Shown: piece after piece, positions 17,796-25,723 of the stretch | How the letters are laid out: every line of letters begins with the position of its first letter | Position numbering within the stretch: position 1 is the first letter of the stretch | From: Clostridia bacterium | GTDB taxonomy: Bacteria; Bacillota; Clostridia; Christensenellales; Borkfalkiaceae | DNA length: 60,653 bases | Assembly: GCA_017887095.1 (NCBI GenBank) | Contig: JAGHIT010000090.1 | Coordinates: forward strand, 1 to 60,653 | Direction: 5' to 3' | Position numbers and translations under genes: made by a program | The notes under the pieces: model-generated | What the model was told of the DNA's origin: nothing | Databases searched by the model: none | What the model saw: only the letters and a program-made list of their open reading frames with translations

Positions 17796-18322
17796 GATTC
17801 CTCCAGCAGGGCACGCAGTTCCCGCTCGTACGCCTCACGATCCCCCGCCGCGCGCAATTCTTCTGCGCGAGCAACGATCTCTTCAAGATTTTCCGGCAAA
17901 GCACGCGCGAGGCGATCGCGTAGAAGCGCCGCCAAAAGAGGCGACGCGCCGCCCGTCGAGATGCCGATGCTCACCTCTCCGCGCACGATGAGCGCAGGAA
18001 AGAAAAAATCACAGTTTTCCCTGTCATCCACGCAGTTGACGGGGATATGGCGGAGGCGACAGTCAGCAGAAATACGCGCGTTCAGCGCAGGGTCGTCCGT
18101 TGAGGCGATAACTAAATCGGCGCCGTCCAAAACTTGCGACGAATATTCTTCATAGACACGACGTGCAAGTCTGGTCAGTTCAGGTAAGACATTATGCGCA
18201 CATACAATGAGATCGACATCAAAGGGCACAAGCCGCTGCGCCTTATGCAAAGCAACTTTACCGCCGCCGACGAGCACAACGCACGCGCCTTCCAACGGCT
18301 TCATAAAAGGAAAACACTTCAT
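17792..18322 (-). CDS. sirC: Precorrin-2 dehydrogenase / sirohydrochlorin ferrochelatase (SirC/Met8 type)
   Basis: A 176-residue protein that oxidises precorrin-2 to sirohydrochlorin with NAD and may also insert iron. The N-terminal VLVGGGKVALHKAQ (residues 17-30) is the NAD-binding loop. VNCVDDRENCDFFFPAL and ISTGGASPLLAALLRDRL are the family's conserved middle segments. I start at ATG 18322, which overlaps the hemA stop as ATGA and has AAAGGAC upstream; an ATG at 18343 lacks a ribosome-binding site. No separate CbiK/SirB chelatase lies in the window, so this protein may make siroheme by itself, as Met8p and the CysG N-domain do (inference). Confidence 0.92.
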   Translation of the reverse strand: MKCFPFMKPLEGACVVLVGGGKVALHKAQRLVPFDVDLIVCAHNVLPELTRLARRVYEEYSSQVLDGADLVIASTDDPALNARISADCRLRHIPVNCVDDRENCDFFFPALIVRGEVSIGISTGGASPLLAALLRDRLARALPENLEEIVARAEELRAAGDREAYERELRALLEES

Positions 18323-19359
18323 TCTTTTCCGTCCTTTTCCCATGATTCACGTTCAGAAAGAAAATGGCGCGAAGGCAAATCCGGAAGCGTGTCCCAAATG
18401 CGCGCTTTTGTCCGAGATCTCGCATAGTATTCTGTAAGACATCGCATAACAATGACATGTGCGTCAGATGCAAGCGACTGCCGTCGGCGGCTGTTTTCTT
18501 CCGCTTCCGCACGAAAATCATCGATCGATGCCAATGTAACACCCGCAAGTCCGCCTACGCCTTCACCGACATCCGCCGGCATTGCAAGATCGAGAAAAAG
18601 TCTGTTTTTTGGCGTCAGCAACGCGCGAGAAACTTCTTCAAAGGGAAACACGACATGCGGCGATGCGGTACAACTGACAACAGCATCCGCTCTGTCCAGA
18701 AAACCGTAACGTTCGGCATACGGCACCGGGAAAACGTTGCTTGCCGCCTGCGTCGCGGAAAAGGCATGCGTACGCTCCGTTGCAAAGATTGTCAGGCGCG
18801 CTTTTGCCTGCAAATTTCCGAGGACCGACTGTCCTATCTTCCCCGATCCGCCAACCAGGAGAACATTGCCTTCGCCCTTGATAAATCGAAAAACACGATT
18901 CGCGGCAAGCGTTGCAATCGAGCATGCTACGGAGGAAATTCCCGTTTCTGCCCGTACCCGTTTCCCGCAACGGATCGCATATTGGAAAGCCTCGTGCAGC
19001 TCCGTTCCGATCTCAAATTCCCGCGCTGCTTCATAAGCAGTACGAATTTGATGCAAGATCTCATCTTCCCCCACGACCATGGATTTTAGTCCCGCCGCAA
19101 GAGCAAAAAGATGTTCCGTCGCCTCCTCATAATAAACGAAATGCTCTGAGGATATATTTGCCTCACGAAAAAAATACTCTTCTGCAACGCTGCGCGATCC
19201 GAGGAAATACAATTCAACACGATGGCAGGTCGCCAATAAGACGCATCCCCCCGTACGCGCAAGACCGAATTGCAGCCGGGCACGGTGACTGCGATCCGGA
19301 ACAAATTGACTGCGCTCCCTTGCGGGAGCGCATTGATAATCAATGGAAAGACAATGCAT
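18319..19359 (-). CDS. hemA: Glutamyl-tRNA reductase
   Basis: Reduces glutamyl-tRNA to glutamate-1-semialdehyde, the first step of the C5 pathway. The 346-residue protein has the catalytic cysteine in LLATCHRVELY (the common TCNR is TCHR here), SMVVGEDEILHQIRTAYE, and an NADPH loop LLVGGSGKIGQSV. It is somewhat shorter than the usual 410-430 residues, mainly at the C-terminal dimerisation region. I start it at ATG 19359 (MHCLSIDYQ) because AGGAAG lies 5 bases upstream; a TTG at 19374 has no such signal. It follows the reductase gene by 15 bases and overlaps sirC by 4. Confidence 0.95.
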   Translation of the reverse strand: MHCLSIDYQCAPARERSQFVPDRSHRARLQFGLARTGGCVLLATCHRVELYFLGSRSVAEEYFFREANISSEHFVYYEEATEHLFALAAGLKSMVVGEDEILHQIRTAYEAAREFEIGTELHEAFQYAIRCGKRVRAETGISSVACSIATLAANRVFRFIKGEGNVLLVGGSGKIGQSVLGNLQAKARLTIFATERTHAFSATQAASNVFPVPYAERYGFLDRADAVVSCTASPHVVFPFEEVSRALLTPKNRLFLDLAMPADVGEGVGGLAGVTLASIDDFRAEAEENSRRRQSLASDAHVIVMRCLTEYYARSRTKARIWDTLPDLPSRHFLSERESWEKDGKE

Positions 19360-19374
19360 AACTTCCTGTCGCAA

Positions 19375-20265
19375 TCAGATATTTGCGATCAGTTTCTCCT
19401 CCACATAGTCAAATCCGAGCCGGGCAACGGTATCGGCGAAGCGTTCACCGTCGATGCCCTCATCCCTGAAAATCGCGATCGCCCGCTCGATAACAGCCAT
19501 CACCTGCTCTTCCGAGGTAAAAATAGTTCCGAGTGCTCTTCCCTGTGCAACGCGCTTTCCCCATCTGCCACCGATATAAATCTTATATCCGTCCTGATAA
19601 TCGGCAACGGCGCCGAAGGGACACTGATTGCGGCAGCGCCCGCAATGATTGCAGATTTCGGGCGCAATGGATATTTTACCGTCAACGACTTTCGCCGTCT
19701 TGATGGGACATGCAGTCTCCACGCGGCACTTCTTGCATCCGCGGCATTTGTCAAGATAAACTGTCGGGACGCGCTGTCCGATCACGCCAAGGTCGTTAAG
19801 ATCGGGCTTGACGCAGTTATTGGGACATCCGCCAACGGCAATCTTAAACTTGTGCGGCAGCACGACGCCGCGCATACCCTCGTAGAACCGCTCGTGGATT
19901 TTCTCAGACAGCGAAAAAGTATCGATAAGCCCGTATTGGCAGGTCGTTCCCTTACAGGAAACAACGGGTCTGACGCGTTTGCCCGTACCGCCCGTATGCA
20001 GCCCGTTCGCGGCAAGAAAATCAATCAGCGGCTGAATATTCTCATACCTGACCCCCTGGATCTCCAACGTCAGACGTACGGTCATCGTGACAATACCGGA
20101 GCCATACCTTTCACTCGCCTCCGCAATCACGCGATGCTGCTGTGCGGTGATCTTCCCGTTCTTGGTAATCACGCGTGCGTTGAATACGTCAGGGTATCGT
20201 TTATCCTGCAAAAAACCCATTCCTTTGACACGCTTGATCTCCTCGGGCGATACTGTATATTCCAT
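19375..20265 (-). CDS. AsrC-like siroheme/4Fe-4S sulfite (nitrite) reductase-family protein
   Basis: A 296-residue cytoplasmic protein. It has a ferredoxin-like half domain, then siroheme-cluster cysteines C104 and C109 (VSCKGTTC) with C147 and C151 (GGCPNNC), then two 4Fe-4S motifs: C174/177/180/186 and C205/208/211/215. This is the layout of anaerobic sulfite reductase subunit C and of the small dissimilatory-sulfite-reductase-like proteins of anaerobes, which reduce sulfite to sulfide. AsrA and AsrB partners are absent from the window. The gene heads the operon that makes siroheme, so it is probably the holo-enzyme the pathway serves. ATG 20265 follows AAGGAGATTGC. Whether the substrate is sulfite, nitrite or another oxyanion is not decided by sequence. 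Confidence 0.88.
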   Translation of the reverse strand: MEYTVSPEEIKRVKGMGFLQDKRYPDVFNARVITKNGKITAQQHRVIAEASERYGSGIVTMTVRLTLEIQGVRYENIQPLIDFLAANGLHTGGTGKRVRPVVSCKGTTCQYGLIDTFSLSEKIHERFYEGMRGVVLPHKFKIAVGGCPNNCVKPDLNDLGVIGQRVPTVYLDKCRGCKKCRVETACPIKTAKVVDGKISIAPEICNHCGRCRNQCPFGAVADYQDGYKIYIGGRWGKRVAQGRALGTIFTSEEQVMAVIERAIAIFRDEGIDGERFADTVARLGFDYVEEKLIANI

Positions 20266-20322
20266 GCAATCTCCTTATCCTGCGAACGCAACCCGTCCGC
20301 TATCCCGTATTTTGATATAATG

Positions 20323-20351
20323 ATTATACCATAATTTGCGGACAAAGTCAA
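20323..20351 (-). promoter_or_regulatory. Promoter of the reductase-siroheme operon
   Basis: TTGACT (20351-20346), 17-base spacer, TATAAT (20328-20323) on the minus strand, about 55 bases ahead of the ATG at 20265. Confidence 0.82.
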
Positions 20352-20375
20352 TAGACATGCAAAAATGCTTTACTT

Positions 20376-20409
20376 GAGAAAAGACCGCCTTCTTCGGCGG
20401 TCTTTTCTC
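20376..20409. terminator. Bidirectional terminator after the 947-residue lipoprotein gene
   Basis: A perfect 14-bp inverted repeat (20376-20389 with 20396-20409) has a 6-base loop and a T-run inside each 3' arm. It separates the lipoprotein gene from the siroheme-operon promoter. Confidence 0.88.
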
Positions 20410-20419
20410 TCAGTTCTTG

Positions 20420-23263
20420 TTATGCCTGCGGAACAGTCACTGTCACTCCGTTACAGGTCAAGGACAGTGTTGCCGTGCCATCCTCGGCGATGGTAACGAC
20501 ATAATTGCCACATACCTCGCCGTTCAAGAAGAAGACAGGAGCCTCCTCTTTCACTGCGCAAGTCAACGTATGGGAAGCGCCGTCCGAACCCGTCACCGTC
20601 TTTTCGCCGCTGAAAACAAAATCACCGTACGACCAATCGTTCACCGCATATACAACAGGTTCCTCACTGTTGATGCTGACCGAGACGCTGTCTCCCTCCA
20701 AGGTCATTGTACAGTTAATCCGACGCATCGATGCGGCATCAAACGCGGAGAAGGAGAGCGTCTGATTGCCGTTGCTGTAGCTGAAAGAAGGCGTTGCCAA
20801 TAGATTGTTGAGCCGAACGCTGAGCGACAACGTACTGTTTACGTTGTCCGCCGCTGCACTGATCACAACGACATGCTCTCCTACGCGATAGGTCCCGACA
20901 AAGGATTCGAGCGTATATTCCGTCTTCGTGTACGAGACATCATCTGCAACCGCGCCGTCCGCCGTAAACACCGCCGTGCGTTCTACGCCGCCCCGTCGAT
21001 AAGTTACCGTAAGCTGTCCGGGCACATCATTATCGATACGCAGCACTACAACGCTTGAACCGTTTACAGAGAGCGCTCCGCGCTCCGTGAGCATCAGGCT
21101 GTCACCGTTATCCGCATAGTAAGTACCCGCAACTGCCGCAAGATCGGAATGCGCGTACACTTTCGTTCCGATCGTCAGGTAAGTCCTGTCCACGATAATC
21201 ATCGTAGCGTTTTCGTTCTCTTCTGTAATATAGTTCACCGTGATCGTTTCAAGATTATCGGAAGAACGAGTGATCGTCAGATCATACGTTCCGATCTCAA
21301 ACGGCTCCAGAAGCGATCCTGCAGCGCCGTCTGCAATTGCGCTGACACGGATAGCGCCATCCTCCCCGAATGTGACTGTCTCCTGCGCATATCTTCCGTC
21401 ATACACAAAGGTGATTCCCTGCAAGGACTGCATCGTACTGTCGGGTGCGCAGAATCTCCAGTAGGGAGTCCCGATAAACTCCGCATTCGTGCCGTCCACC
21501 CTGATCTGAGCAAACTGCACATCAAGTCCGAACTCCCCGGGAATGACCGTATAGCGGCTGTACTCATATTGCGTCAGCGTCGGATCGTTTGGCTCATCGC
21601 TGATCACGATATGCAGTTCGACTGCGGACCCGGTCTCGCGGACAGTGCCGTAGCCCCAGGAGAAATAGTACTCCTCGCCGTTGAGGGAGACTGTGCCGCG
21701 TTCACGATCAAATGACAGCGTGACAGGCTGAGTCCCTCCTGTCGTAAAGAAATCCTCATCGCCTTCGAGAGTCTGAAGCAGAGTGTCCCACGCCGTCGGA
21801 AGGAAATCCTCGGTGAGATAGGTTGCCGCCGCGACATAAGAACCGCTGCCGCCGGCAATCGCCCAATAAATTCCCGCCGAATTTACGTTCGCAATGTTAA
21901 AGGTAGCGCCAAGCGCGCCGTAAGGCGTATAGGCAACCGCGATTGCGCCGATATCTTCCAGATAGGTAAAATTAGCGCTGTAATTGGTGGTCTCATCCGT
22001 CGCGAAATCATACACACTGACGCTGATTCCCCCCTCATCCGAGATGGTAAGCAGCTGTGCATTGCTTGAATACGTCTGCATAAACGAATCCATGACGGTA
22101 TCACGGAAATAGTATCCGCGGTACAGGGAATTGTCCGTATCAAGCATGAATACGTCCGTCGTGCCGTCAAGCGGACGGATGACATAGGGCTCACTGCCAA
22201 CCGCGAAACGATAAACGGTATCTCCGTTCTCCATTGCGACAGACAACGAATATTCTGTTCCGTTGAAATTTACACTCGTTTCGGAAAGGACTTCGAAATG
22301 ATACAGATCGTTGGAATCCGACCAAGTGTTCTCCCCTTCCTCGCTTCCCGTCAGCCAGCTTTCGGAATAAGGGGCAAAAACCACCTGCTGTCCCCCGCCG
22401 ATCAGATACGTAACGTCTCCCATAAAGACGAGAGCATAGTCAATCGTGTTCAGATTGAACCAGATCCCGCTTCCGTACAGGCCGATCCCTGCGGAACAAG
22501 CAACCGTCGTTCCCTGATATGTCACCATACTGTTCGTAAAATCCACAGAGAGGACTTCACCGGAAGAGTTGCGATAGGCAGTCGAATAAGGACCTGTATA
22601 TGTCGTCATTGCAGAACCGGTCTCAGATTCGGGCGTACTCATGTATACGGCTGATCCGGACGAGTAAGAATAAGAGATGTCTGCCGAAGGGACATACAGG
22701 AACATGCCTGCCGTGCGATCCGCATCCTCGTTAAACATGAACACCGTGATCGCCTGCGCAGTCTGTGCGGGAATGACGGAACCCGTGCTGTAGATACGCC
22801 ATGTGAAATACCCTTCTTCATCGGGCACAGAGGAAATGACGTAGTACGCCGAAGTATCGTCCTCTGTATACCACGACCCCGCAAATGCCGAAGCATCTGC
22901 AAGGAAGAAGTACTCAAACTCATTCTGTGCGTTATACAGATCGAGCCGTCCCTCGTAATCGTTATAGCGAAGCGTATACTCGGCTCCGTCCATCGTACAG
23001 GAAATGACGGTCTCCTCATATTCCCCGGTCACCCCTGTGACCTGAAAAGATGAAGCTCCGCTGTAAGTACCTTCTTCCAGATCAAGCGTACCATGAGCAC
23101 TGACCCAGTTGGTCTCTCCGTATCCGCCGAAATCAAAAGTCTGTTCGGGCGGATTATCGGGACCGGGCGGTTCCGGCTCCACGTCATCGACCGGTGTACA
23201 TGCGGCAAAGACGCCCAACCCGAGGCAGAGCAGCATTGCAGCTGAAAGAACCAGCTTTTTCAT
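20420..23263 (-). CDS. Large lipoprotein of unknown function (947 residues)
   Basis: The signal peptide ends in the lipobox VFAAC (Cys22), so the protein should be lipid-anchored on the outer face. A proline/acidic linker (about 26-42) leads into a long beta-rich chain rich in Ser, Thr, Tyr and Gly. It seems built of repeated modules of about 90-100 residues with a G-T/S-Y start, a hydrophobic strand, an acidic turn and a short NG-x-x hairpin (for example at FVGTYRVGEHV and AGTYYADNGDS). That suggests tandem small beta-barrels or sandwiches, but I do not recognise a family. It is a single-gene unit with its own promoter (23316-23345) and terminator, and it starts behind TTTAGGAGGC. Function unknown. 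Confidence 0.85.
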   Translation of the reverse strand: MKKLVLSAAMLLCLGLGVFAACTPVDDVEPEPPGPDNPPEQTFDFGGYGETNWVSAHGTLDLEEGTYSGASSFQVTGVTGEYEETVISCTMDGAEYTLRYNDYEGRLDLYNAQNEFEYFFLADASAFAGSWYTEDDTSAYYVISSVPDEEGYFTWRIYSTGSVIPAQTAQAITVFMFNEDADRTAGMFLYVPSADISYSYSSGSAVYMSTPESETGSAMTTYTGPYSTAYRNSSGEVLSVDFTNSMVTYQGTTVACSAGIGLYGSGIWFNLNTIDYALVFMGDVTYLIGGGQQVVFAPYSESWLTGSEEGENTWSDSNDLYHFEVLSETSVNFNGTEYSLSVAMENGDTVYRFAVGSEPYVIRPLDGTTDVFMLDTDNSLYRGYYFRDTVMDSFMQTYSSNAQLLTISDEGGISVSVYDFATDETTNYSANFTYLEDIGAIAVAYTPYGALGATFNIANVNSAGIYWAIAGGSGSYVAAATYLTEDFLPTAWDTLLQTLEGDEDFFTTGGTQPVTLSFDRERGTVSLNGEEYYFSWGYGTVRETGSAVELHIVISDEPNDPTLTQYEYSRYTVIPGEFGLDVQFAQIRVDGTNAEFIGTPYWRFCAPDSTMQSLQGITFVYDGRYAQETVTFGEDGAIRVSAIADGAAGSLLEPFEIGTYDLTITRSSDNLETITVNYITEENENATMIIVDRTYLTIGTKVYAHSDLAAVAGTYYADNGDSLMLTERGALSVNGSSVVVLRIDNDVPGQLTVTYRRGGVERTAVFTADGAVADDVSYTKTEYTLESFVGTYRVGEHVVVISAAADNVNSTLSLSVRLNNLLATPSFSYSNGNQTLSFSAFDAASMRRINCTMTLEGDSVSVSINSEEPVVYAVNDWSYGDFVFSGEKTVTGSDGASHTLTCAVKEEAPVFFLNGEVCGNYVVTIAEDGTATLSLTCNGVTVTVPQA

Positions 23264-23281
23264 CGTATGTTAGCCTCCTAA

Positions 23282-23345
23282 ATGCGCGGAAACATTCTTC
23301 CGCGCGCATAGATTCATTATAATCAAAAAAATACGGACTTGTCAA
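23282..23345 (-). promoter_or_regulatory. Promoter and 5' hairpin of the 947-residue lipoprotein gene
   Basis: TTGACA (23345-23340), 18-base spacer, TATAAT (23321-23316). The transcript would begin almost at a GC-rich hairpin (23282-23309, ATGCGCGGAA with TTCCGCGCGCAT) that ends just before the AGGAGG site. A 5'-end hairpin like this often protects mRNA. The rest of the 23264-23441 gap holds nothing else I can name. Confidence 0.78.
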
Positions 23346-23441
23346 ACGTTTCTACCCTTCGTTGCCCATTCAGGTATAGCTTTTCCTTATTTCCGTTATG
23401 AAAGCAACCAATGGATACGATTCAACTGTTTATTCCGACTT

Positions 23442-24719
23442 TCAAACCGTTTTAATCATTAAGCGAATGATCTCTTCATTGGTTTCCCGCATGCCGTTTC
23501 GGGCAAGGTCGCTCACGTTCCGAATGGTGTTTTCCACACCCTTTTCCAGGATACCGTCCCCGCCCCGGAACTCGCTTCCCCGTTTTGTCATTTCCATTCC
23601 GACCAGACCGGCTTCGACTGCGGATGCGACCTTTGCCGCGCAACTTGATTTTGCGCCGTCACAGATGACGCCCGACTCAATCGCAAGCGCATTGACGATG
23701 GTATGCGCGATTTCCTCATAGCCGCCGCCCAACAGATAGCATACACCGGCTCCCGCACCGCACCCCGCGCTGACAGCGCCGCAGTAAGCAGACAGGCATC
23801 CGATCCCCGCCTTTAAATGCACGGTGACAAGATCGGATACGATGAGCGCCCGCAGCATCCTCTCCCGAGAGATCGCATATTTCTTCGCATATACAATCAC
23901 TGGCAGGGAAGCAGTCATTCCCTGATTTCCGCTCCCGGATACGATGACGACCGGAAGTTCGCATCCGTTCATCCGCGCATCCGAGCCTGCCGCCGCTGTC
24001 GCCTTGGCTAGATTGTGTACATCGTCGCCGAAAGCCTGCAGCAAAATCTTCCCTACCCGGGCGCCGTAATCATTTTTCAGACCTTCCTGGGCAATCGCGG
24101 TATTATACTCAATCTGCCTTGAAAGAAGTTCTTCCACGTCTGCAAGATCGACGGTATCGGCAAACTCCACGATCTGCCGTACAGAGATCTCTGCTTTGAG
24201 TGCGGCATTGGCGCCCTGTTCCTCTTGCGCCGTCTGCTTATCGAAGAGGACTTGCCCGTTTTTCTCAATATGTACAACATTGGTATGATGCCCTGAAATT
24301 CGAACATAAGCCGTATCTTCGCCCTTCTTCACATGCATCCCGATATCAAAAACACAACCTGTATCCGATTTCATCACACGGATGGTTTGCGTCTTCAAAA
24401 ATTGCGCTATGGCATGGCGCTCCGTCTCACTTACCTCAGAAATAACTTCCAGCTTCCGTTCAGCTTTTCCCGCCGCAAAGCCTGCGGCAACGGCGGCGGC
24501 GACCCCGCGCATACCGCCCGTATTGGGAACGATAACGCTTTTGACATTCTTCAGAATGCTGTCGCTGACGGCAACTTCTGTCTCCTCCGGAATATTCCCC
24601 AACGTATCGCGGGCAAGCGCCGCGGCATATGCAACCGCAATCGGTTCGGTACAGCCCATAGCGGGGACCAGCTCCTCTGCAAGTATCGAAATACAGCTAT
24701 GATAAATTTGTGTATCCAT
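23442..24719 (-). CDS. cyuA: L-cysteine desulfidase, CyuA/UPF0597 family
   Basis: Breaks L-cysteine into pyruvate, ammonia and hydrogen sulfide using a 4Fe-4S cluster; related to the serine dehydratase alpha family. The 425-residue protein shows the family GCTEP motif at residues 22-26 (LVPAMGCTEPIAVAYA), the GGMRG loop, the GSGNQGM segment and a cysteine- and glycine-rich GIGCLSAYCGAVSAGCGAG core. Length is typical. The -10 box of its only plausible promoter ends 7 bases before the ATG, and there is no Shine-Dalgarno sequence, so the mRNA may be leaderless. It gives a second source of sulfide beside the sulfite-reductase operon. Divergent from the redox pair at 24890. Confidence 0.9.
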   Translation of the reverse strand: MDTQIYHSCISILAEELVPAMGCTEPIAVAYAAALARDTLGNIPEETEVAVSDSILKNVKSVIVPNTGGMRGVAAAVAAGFAAGKAERKLEVISEVSETERHAIAQFLKTQTIRVMKSDTGCVFDIGMHVKKGEDTAYVRISGHHTNVVHIEKNGQVLFDKQTAQEEQGANAALKAEISVRQIVEFADTVDLADVEELLSRQIEYNTAIAQEGLKNDYGARVGKILLQAFGDDVHNLAKATAAAGSDARMNGCELPVVIVSGSGNQGMTASLPVIVYAKKYAISRERMLRALIVSDLVTVHLKAGIGCLSAYCGAVSAGCGAGAGVCYLLGGGYEEIAHTIVNALAIESGVICDGAKSSCAAKVASAVEAGLVGMEMTKRGSEFRGGDGILEKGVENTIRNVSDLARNGMRETNEEIIRLMIKTV

Positions 24720-24726
24720 GGTTCAA

Positions 24727-24755
24727 AGCATACGCCGAATGTCGAAAAAAGTCAA
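24727..24755 (-). promoter_or_regulatory. Promoter of cyuA, predicted leaderless start
   Basis: TTGACT (24755-24750), 17-base spacer, TATGCT (24732-24727). Only TTGAACC lies between the -10 box and the ATG at 24719, so transcription would start at or within a base of the start codon. Confidence 0.7.
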
Positions 24756-24819
24756 GCAAATCGCCGCAAGTTGACGCGTTTCGGCATGAGCCGCCCTATT
24801 CTTCCCAGTCTGAAATCCC

Positions 24820-24848
24820 TTGACAGATGTTCCCTCGCGTATTATAAT
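24820..24848 (+). promoter_or_regulatory. Full-consensus sigma-A promoter of the redox pair
   Basis: TTGACA (24820-24825), 17-base spacer, TATAAT (24843-24848), a perfect consensus. It leaves a leader of about 35 bases with GGAGG at 24880-24884 before the ATG at 24890. It diverges from cyuA. Confidence 0.88.
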
Positions 24849-24889
24849 TATGAAAACATTTTCACGATACTATCAAGATGGAGGCACTT

Positions 24890-25717
24890 ATGACACGTTC
24901 CGCAAGGCAACGGCTGCATGTCTGGTACGGGATTTTTCTTGCCATATTCACCGTCGTGATCGCCGTATTGTTCGCGGCGCAGGCTGCAGATATTTACTTC
25001 AGCGGCGCGGGCTATTCCCGTGAGCTTGTCGCAGAGCGCGTTTCTGCGCTCGCCGTCCCCTTTTGGCTATGGGTTGCGGCAATCATCGCGGGAGGCATTC
25101 TTACCATGGTTTTCCCCCCGGAAAAAAGCATTCTCCGACGCATTCCCGATGAAAGAAAAACGGTGCAACGTCTGATCGGGATGGCTGGAACAAGTTCAAG
25201 CGAGAAATATATCGCTGCTGAAAAAGCCGTAAAAAAAGAAAGCAAAATACGCACTGCCGTCTGGATCGAATGCTTTGTCGTCTGCCTTGTATGCGCGATC
25301 GTCGCTTTGGCTTACACCTTCAATTTTGCAGCATATCCCAATGTCGATGAATATCCTGTCGAGGAACCCAACGCGGCCGTGTATGCCGCCATACTCATGC
25401 TGGTGCGAAGCGTCCTTTCCTGCGCGGCTGTTGCGTTTCTTGCCTGCCTCGCGGCGACGATTTACGATGCCGTTGCCGCAAAACGCATTCTTCCGCAGGC
25501 GAAGATCCTGCTTGCAGAGGGGGGAAGGATGCAGGCGAAACCGGCAGACGCAGGTAAAACTGCCGTTCTCGATTCTCCGCGGTTCATCCTCATTGCGAGA
25601 ATCGTCGTTTTTGCTGCGGCGGTCGCATTCATTATTTGGGGCGCGATCAACGGCGGAGCAGGCGATGTGCTTGCAAAAGCCGTCGCCATTTGTACAGAAT
25701 GTATTGGATTGGGTTAA
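24890..25717 (+). CDS. Five-helix membrane protein with C-terminal CTEC tail (CD1871A-like)
   Basis: A 275-residue integral membrane protein with helices at about 11-33, 56-75, 123-147, 164-191 and 232-252. It ends AVAICTECIGLG with Cys268 and Cys271. That C-terminal tail matches the small CD1871A-type CXXC membrane proteins of clostridia, which often sit beside 4Fe-4S and thioredoxin-like genes; here the tail is carried by a much longer protein. The start at ATG 24890 is favoured over ATG 24878 because GATGGAGG lies at the right distance. The next gene follows after 6 bases, so the two should be translated together. Inference: the CXXC pair exchanges electrons or disulfides with the ferredoxin-TlpA protein. 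Confidence 0.8.
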   Translation: MTRSARQRLHVWYGIFLAIFTVVIAVLFAAQAADIYFSGAGYSRELVAERVSALAVPFWLWVAAIIAGGILTMVFPPEKSILRRIPDERKTVQRLIGMAGTSSSEKYIAAEKAVKKESKIRTAVWIECFVVCLVCAIVALAYTFNFAAYPNVDEYPVEEPNAAVYAAILMLVRSVLSCAAVAFLACLAATIYDAVAAKRILPQAKILLAEGGRMQAKPADAGKTAVLDSPRFILIARIVVFAAAVAFIIWGAINGGAGDVLAKAVAICTECIGLG

Positions 25718-25723
25718 CGGATC

